DNA of 9,389 bases from an uncultured bacterium (lineage in GTDB: Bacteria; Planctomycetota; UBA1135; UBA2386). The position numbers and the translations under genes are program-made. The notes beneath the pieces are model-generated. The model had not been told where the DNA came from. It did no database searches and saw only the letters and a program-made list of their open reading frames with translations. The stretch spans positions 1 to 9,389 of the forward strand of contig CALKYL010000145.1 in the NCBI GenBank assembly GCA_938003515.1, given 5' to 3'. Positions 6,623-9,389 of the stretch are shown one piece after another; the stretch's first letter is position 1; each line of letters opens with the position of its first letter.

Positions 6623-6706
6623 TGTCTCGGCTGGGTCGGACCGGGGGGCCGACGGATTCGTGGGTGGCGATGCTACGAGCGCCCGGCCGGTCCCGTGCGC
6701 GCCAAC
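6623..6706. other. gatB-thioredoxin intergenic gap
   Basis: These 84 bp lie between two leftward genes. They contain a weak inverted repeat, GTCGG (6635-6639) and CCGAC (6649-6653), without a T-run. It could be a leader for the thioredoxin gene or the end of the gat transcript. I see no clear promoter, so co-transcription with gatB is undecided. Confidence 0.4.
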
Positions 6707-8134
6707 TCAGGAATCGCCGCCGCCGATCGACGCGCGCAACAGCGCTTCGAGCACGTGCGGGTCGGCGCGTCCGCGCGTCGCGCGCATGACGTGGCCCTTG
6801 AGCGCGTCTAGCGCCTTGTCCTTGCCGGCGGCGACGGCCGCGGCCGCCTCGGGCAGCGCGGCGATCGCCGCGCCGACGAGCGGCGCGAGCGTCGTGGCGT
6901 CGGCGATGCGGCCGAGGCCGAGGGCGGCGATCGCCTGCCGCGGCGGCACGTCGTGTTCCAGCAGGTGCGAGAACACCTTGCGTGCCGTCGTCTGCGTCAG
7001 CGTGCGGTCGGCGAGCAGCGCGAGCAGCTCCGCGAGCGCGGCCGGCCGCACGGGAAAGCGGGCGAGTTCGAGCTGGCGTTCGCGCGCCGCCGGCAGCACG
7101 TCCTCGATCACCCAGTTGCACGCCGCCTTCGCGTCGGCGCCGGCCGCGACGACCTGCTCGAACCAGTCGCCGACGGTCCGGTCCTGGGCGAGCGCCGCGG
7201 CGTCCTGCTCGCCGAGCCCGAGCGCTTCGCGGTAGCGCTGCCGCCGCTCCGCGGGCAGCTCGCCGATGTGCCCGCGCTGGGTCGCGACGAACGCCTCGTC
7301 GAGCACGAGCGGCGGCAGGTCGGGGTCGGGCAGGTAGCGGTAGTCCGGCGCCGTCTCCTTGCTGCGCATCGGCCGCGACTCGCCGAGCTCGTCGTGCCAG
7401 CCGCGGGTCTCGGCCGCGATGCGGCCGCCGGCCGACAGCACGGCCGCCTGCCGCCGCTCCTCGTACTCGAGCGCGCGCTGCACCATCTTCAGCGAGTTGA
7501 GGTTCTTGAGCTCGACCTTGGTGCCGAAGGTGTCGCTGCCGGCGGGCATCAGCGAGATGTTGGCGTCGCAGCGCATCGAGCCGAGCTCCATGTCGCAGTC
7601 GCTGACGCCGGCGAAGCGCAGGATCTCGCGCAGGTGGTGCAGGAAGGCGTGCGCCTCGGCGGGCGCGCGCAGGTCCGGCTCGCTGACGATCTCGACCAGC
7701 GGCACGCCGGCGCGGTTGAGGTCGACGAGGGTGCCGACCGCGGTGTGGCTGAGCTTGCCGGCGTCCTCCTCGACGTGCAGGCGGTGCAGCCGGCACGTGC
7801 GCCCGTCGCCGAGCGGCACGACGCCGCCGCGCGCGAGCGGCCGGTCGAACTGGCTGATCTGGTAGCCCTTCGGCAGGTCCGGATAGAAGTAGTGCTTGCG
7901 CGCGAATTCGGAGCGCGGCTGCACCTCGGCGCCGAGCGCCAGCGCGGCGCGCGTCGCGAGCTCGATCGCGCGCAGGTTCGGCCGCGGCAGCACGCCGGGC
8001 AGGCCGACGTCGATCGGGTGCACGCGCGAGTTCGGTTCGCCGAGGGCCGCCGCCGGGGCCGGCGAGAACAGCTTGCTGTCGGTCGCGAGCTGCACGTGCA
8101 CCTCGAGGCCGATGACGGTCGTGAAGCCGGTCAC
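6707..8134 (-). CDS. gatB: Aspartyl/glutamyl-tRNA(Asn/Gln) amidotransferase subunit B
   Basis: GatB is the kinase/tRNA-binding subunit of GatCAB. The complex phosphorylates Glu on Glu-tRNA(Gln) (or Asp on Asp-tRNA(Asn)) and then amidates it with ammonia passed from GatA. The 475 residues match the family length. Family motifs in order: IGLEVHVQL (8-16), DVGLPGVLP (42-50), YFYPDLPKGYQISQ (82-95), HVEEDAGKLSH (120-130), GVPLVEIVSEPD (143-154), VELKNLNSL (207-215) and RSKETAPDYRYLPDPDLPPL (257-276). The YqeY-like tRNA-binding domain fills the C-terminal third and ends with the usual GKDKALDALKGHVMRATRGRADP (437-459). The GTG start at 8134 overlaps the gatA stop as GTGA. GGAG lies 8 nt upstream, so the start is well supported and translation is probably coupled. 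The gene appears intact. Confidence 0.97.
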   Translation of the reverse strand: MTGFTTVIGLEVHVQLATDSKLFSPAPAAALGEPNSRVHPIDVGLPGVLPRPNLRAIELATRAALALGAEVQPRSEFARKHYFYPDLPKGYQISQFDRPLARGGVVPLGDGRTCRLHRLHVEEDAGKLSHTAVGTLVDLNRAGVPLVEIVSEPDLRAPAEAHAFLHHLREILRFAGVSDCDMELGSMRCDANISLMPAGSDTFGTKVELKNLNSLKMVQRALEYEERRQAAVLSAGGRIAAETRGWHDELGESRPMRSKETAPDYRYLPDPDLPPLVLDEAFVATQRGHIGELPAERRQRYREALGLGEQDAAALAQDRTVGDWFEQVVAAGADAKAACNWVIEDVLPAARERQLELARFPVRPAALAELLALLADRTLTQTTARKVFSHLLEHDVPPRQAIAALGLGRIADATTLAPLVGAAIAALPEAAAAVAAGKDKALDALKGHVMRATRGRADPHVLEALLRASIGGGDS

Positions 8135-9389
8135 AGCCCGCGCTCCGCGACGTCGGGCCGCTCGAGGTGGTGGCCGGTGTGCTGCTGGAAGACGTGGGCG
8201 ACCCGGAGCACGGTCTCGTCGCGACCCGGGGCGGCCACCAGCTGCGCGCCGATCGGTCGGCCGTCGGCGGTCGCGCCGCACGGCATCGACAGCGCCGGCA
8301 GCCCGGCGAGGCTCGCGGGCACGGTCAGCGCGTCCCACAGGCAGCGCGCCAGCGGGTCGTCGCGGTGCTCGCCGAAGCGGAACGCCGCGGTCGGCGACGT
8401 CGGGCTCAGCAGCACGTCGCAGTCCGCGAACGCGCGCGCGAAGTCGCGCCGCACGGCGTCGCGCGCGACGCGCGCGCGCTCGTAGAACCGCTCGCTGTAG
8501 CCGTACGACGACGCGAAGGTGCCGAGCAGGACGCGGAGCTGGACCTCGGCGCCGAAGCCGGCGCTGCGCGTCTGGGTCGTCATGCCGGCGCAGGTCGCGG
8601 CGCCGCTGCGCCGCCAGCCGTAGTGCACCCCGTCGTAGCGCGCGAGGTTCGACGCCGCCTCGGTGGTCGCGAGCAGGTAGTAGGCCGGCACCGCGTGCTG
8701 CGCCGCCGGCAGCGAGCACGCGACGATCTCGGCGCCGAGCTCCCGCAGCTGGTCGGCCGCGGCCCGGGTCGCCGCGAGCACGTCGTCGTCGACCCCCGGT
8801 CCGTTGAGCTCCCAGGGCACGCCGCAGCGCAGGCCGCGCAGGTCGGCCGCGCCGGCGAGCGCGGGCGAAGCGGGCAGCGGATCCTGCAGGCTGGTCGCGT
8901 CGGCCGGGTCGCGGCCGCTCGCGCAGTCGAGCCACAGCGCGAGGTCCTCCGCGGTGCGCGCGATCGCTCCGACGCAGTCGAGCGAGCTCGCGTAGGCGAT
9001 CAGGCCGTAGAGGCTGACGCGGCCGTAGGTGGGCTTGAGGGCGGTGACGCCGCACAGCGCCGCCGGCTGCCGCACGGAGCCGCCCGTGTCGCTGCCGACG
9101 GCCAGCGTGCACAGCCCGGCCGCCACCGCGACCGCGCTGCCGCCGCTGCTGCCGCCGGGCACGAGGTCGGGGCCGTAGGGGTTGCGCGTCGGGCCGTGGC
9201 ACGAGGTCTCGGTCGTGCTGCCCATGCCGAACTCGTCCATGTTGGTCCGGCCGAGCAGCACGGCGCCGGCGGCCTCCAGCCGGCGCAGCGCCGACGCCGT
9301 GTACGGCGCCCGGAAGCCCTCGAGCACGCGGCTGCCCGCGGTCGCCGCCTCGCCCTGGACCAGCAGGTTGTCCTTGGTCGCGACCGGCA
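8131..9389 (-). CDS. gatA: Aspartyl/glutamyl-tRNA amidotransferase subunit A (5' end outside the window)
   Basis: GatA is the glutaminase subunit of GatCAB. It releases ammonia from glutamine and channels it to GatB. The visible part starts with PVATKDN at the right edge and runs to the TGA at 8133-8131. All three residues of the amidase-signature catalytic triad are present: Lys in TKDN (codon 9373-9375), the cis-Ser, first Ser of GGSSGGSA (9148-9150), and the nucleophile Ser in DTGGSVRQP (9076-9078). The Lys-to-cis-Ser and Ser-to-Ser spacings of 75 and 24 residues equal those I recall for S. aureus GatA (K79, S154, S178). By that comparison about 74 N-terminal residues are missing. The protein otherwise runs without interruption and ends in LERPDVAERGL. 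gatB follows with a 4-nt overlap. gatC is not in the window and could lie further upstream. Confidence 0.96.
   Translation of the reverse strand, partial: PVATKDNLLVQGEAATAGSRVLEGFRAPYTASALRRLEAAGAVLLGRTNMDEFGMGSTTETSCHGPTRNPYGPDLVPGGSSGGSAVAVAAGLCTLAVGSDTGGSVRQPAALCGVTALKPTYGRVSLYGLIAYASSLDCVGAIARTAEDLALWLDCASGRDPADATSLQDPLPASPALAGAADLRGLRCGVPWELNGPGVDDDVLAATRAAADQLRELGAEIVACSLPAAQHAVPAYYLLATTEAASNLARYDGVHYGWRRSGAATCAGMTTQTRSAGFGAEVQLRVLLGTFASSYGYSERFYERARVARDAVRRDFARAFADCDVLLSPTSPTAAFRFGEHRDDPLARCLWDALTVPASLAGLPALSMPCGATADGRPIGAQLVAAPGRDETVLRVAHVFQQHTGHHLERPDVAERGL
8143..8146 (-). promoter_or_regulatory. Shine-Dalgarno sequence of gatB inside the gatA end
   Basis: On the minus strand GGAG lies 8 nt before the GTG start of gatB, within the last codons of gatA. 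Together with the GTGA stop/start overlap it supports coupled translation of the two subunits. Confidence 0.6.

Noticed and set aside
6635..6653. GTCGG/CCGAC hairpin as a gatB terminator
   Set aside because: A five-pair stem without a T-run is expected by chance at this base composition, so it is only mentioned in the gap entry.
5361..7796. A long minus-strand open frame across the thioredoxin gene and the gatB end
   Set aside because: It is out of frame with both genes, which have strong family motifs in their own frames.

Overview
The window is very GC-rich DNA, densely coding and without RNA genes, insertion sequences or CRISPR repeats that I can see. The best taxonomic clue is the large secreted FG-GAP/VCBS-repeat protein. 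Its C-terminal domain (a 'GG.P.LGN..F' opening, a 'PLPIP..PALLG' strand, a closing '.R.CIGN') is of a type I associate with secreted proteins of Planctomycetota. A secreted CGWC thioredoxin with a helical tail fits the same group, so an unnamed planctomycete-like bacterium is my inference. No marker gene fixes it.

Layout from low to high coordinates. (1) Minus strand, 1-1923: a two-gene unit. A flavin-dependent halogenase-like oxidoreductase is followed 16 nt later by a beta-ketoacyl-ACP synthase that runs off the window. The synthase looks most like those of aryl polyene-type pigment pathways, so this is probably the edge of a polyketide or fatty-acid-derived secondary metabolite cluster. 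(2) A 106-bp divergent intergenic region holding a 13-bp direct repeat around an 8-bp palindrome. (3) Plus strand, 2030-3070: a PLP-dependent cysteine synthase family enzyme. (4) A convergent junction where a 7-bp inverted repeat contains both stop codons. (5) Minus strand, 3083-5226: the secreted VCBS-repeat protein with a small acylphosphatase 26 nt downstream. (6) About 350 bp of apparently noncoding DNA, then a strong GC-rich hairpin. (7) Minus strand, 5663-6622: an exported thioredoxin-fold protein. (8) Minus strand, 6707 to the right edge: gatB and gatA, overlapping by 4 nt, encoding two subunits of the tRNA-dependent amidotransferase. GatA is missing its N-terminus at the window edge.

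The genes do not form one pathway. gatA-gatB is housekeeping translation, and the cysteine synthase and acylphosphatase are small-molecule metabolism. The VCBS and thioredoxin proteins act outside the cytoplasm. The halogenase/ketosynthase pair is the only accessory, possibly biosynthetic, element. I found no convincing new system. The most useful leads are that pair and the structured junctions between transcription units. Most visible starts (five of seven) have no clear Shine-Dalgarno sequence.
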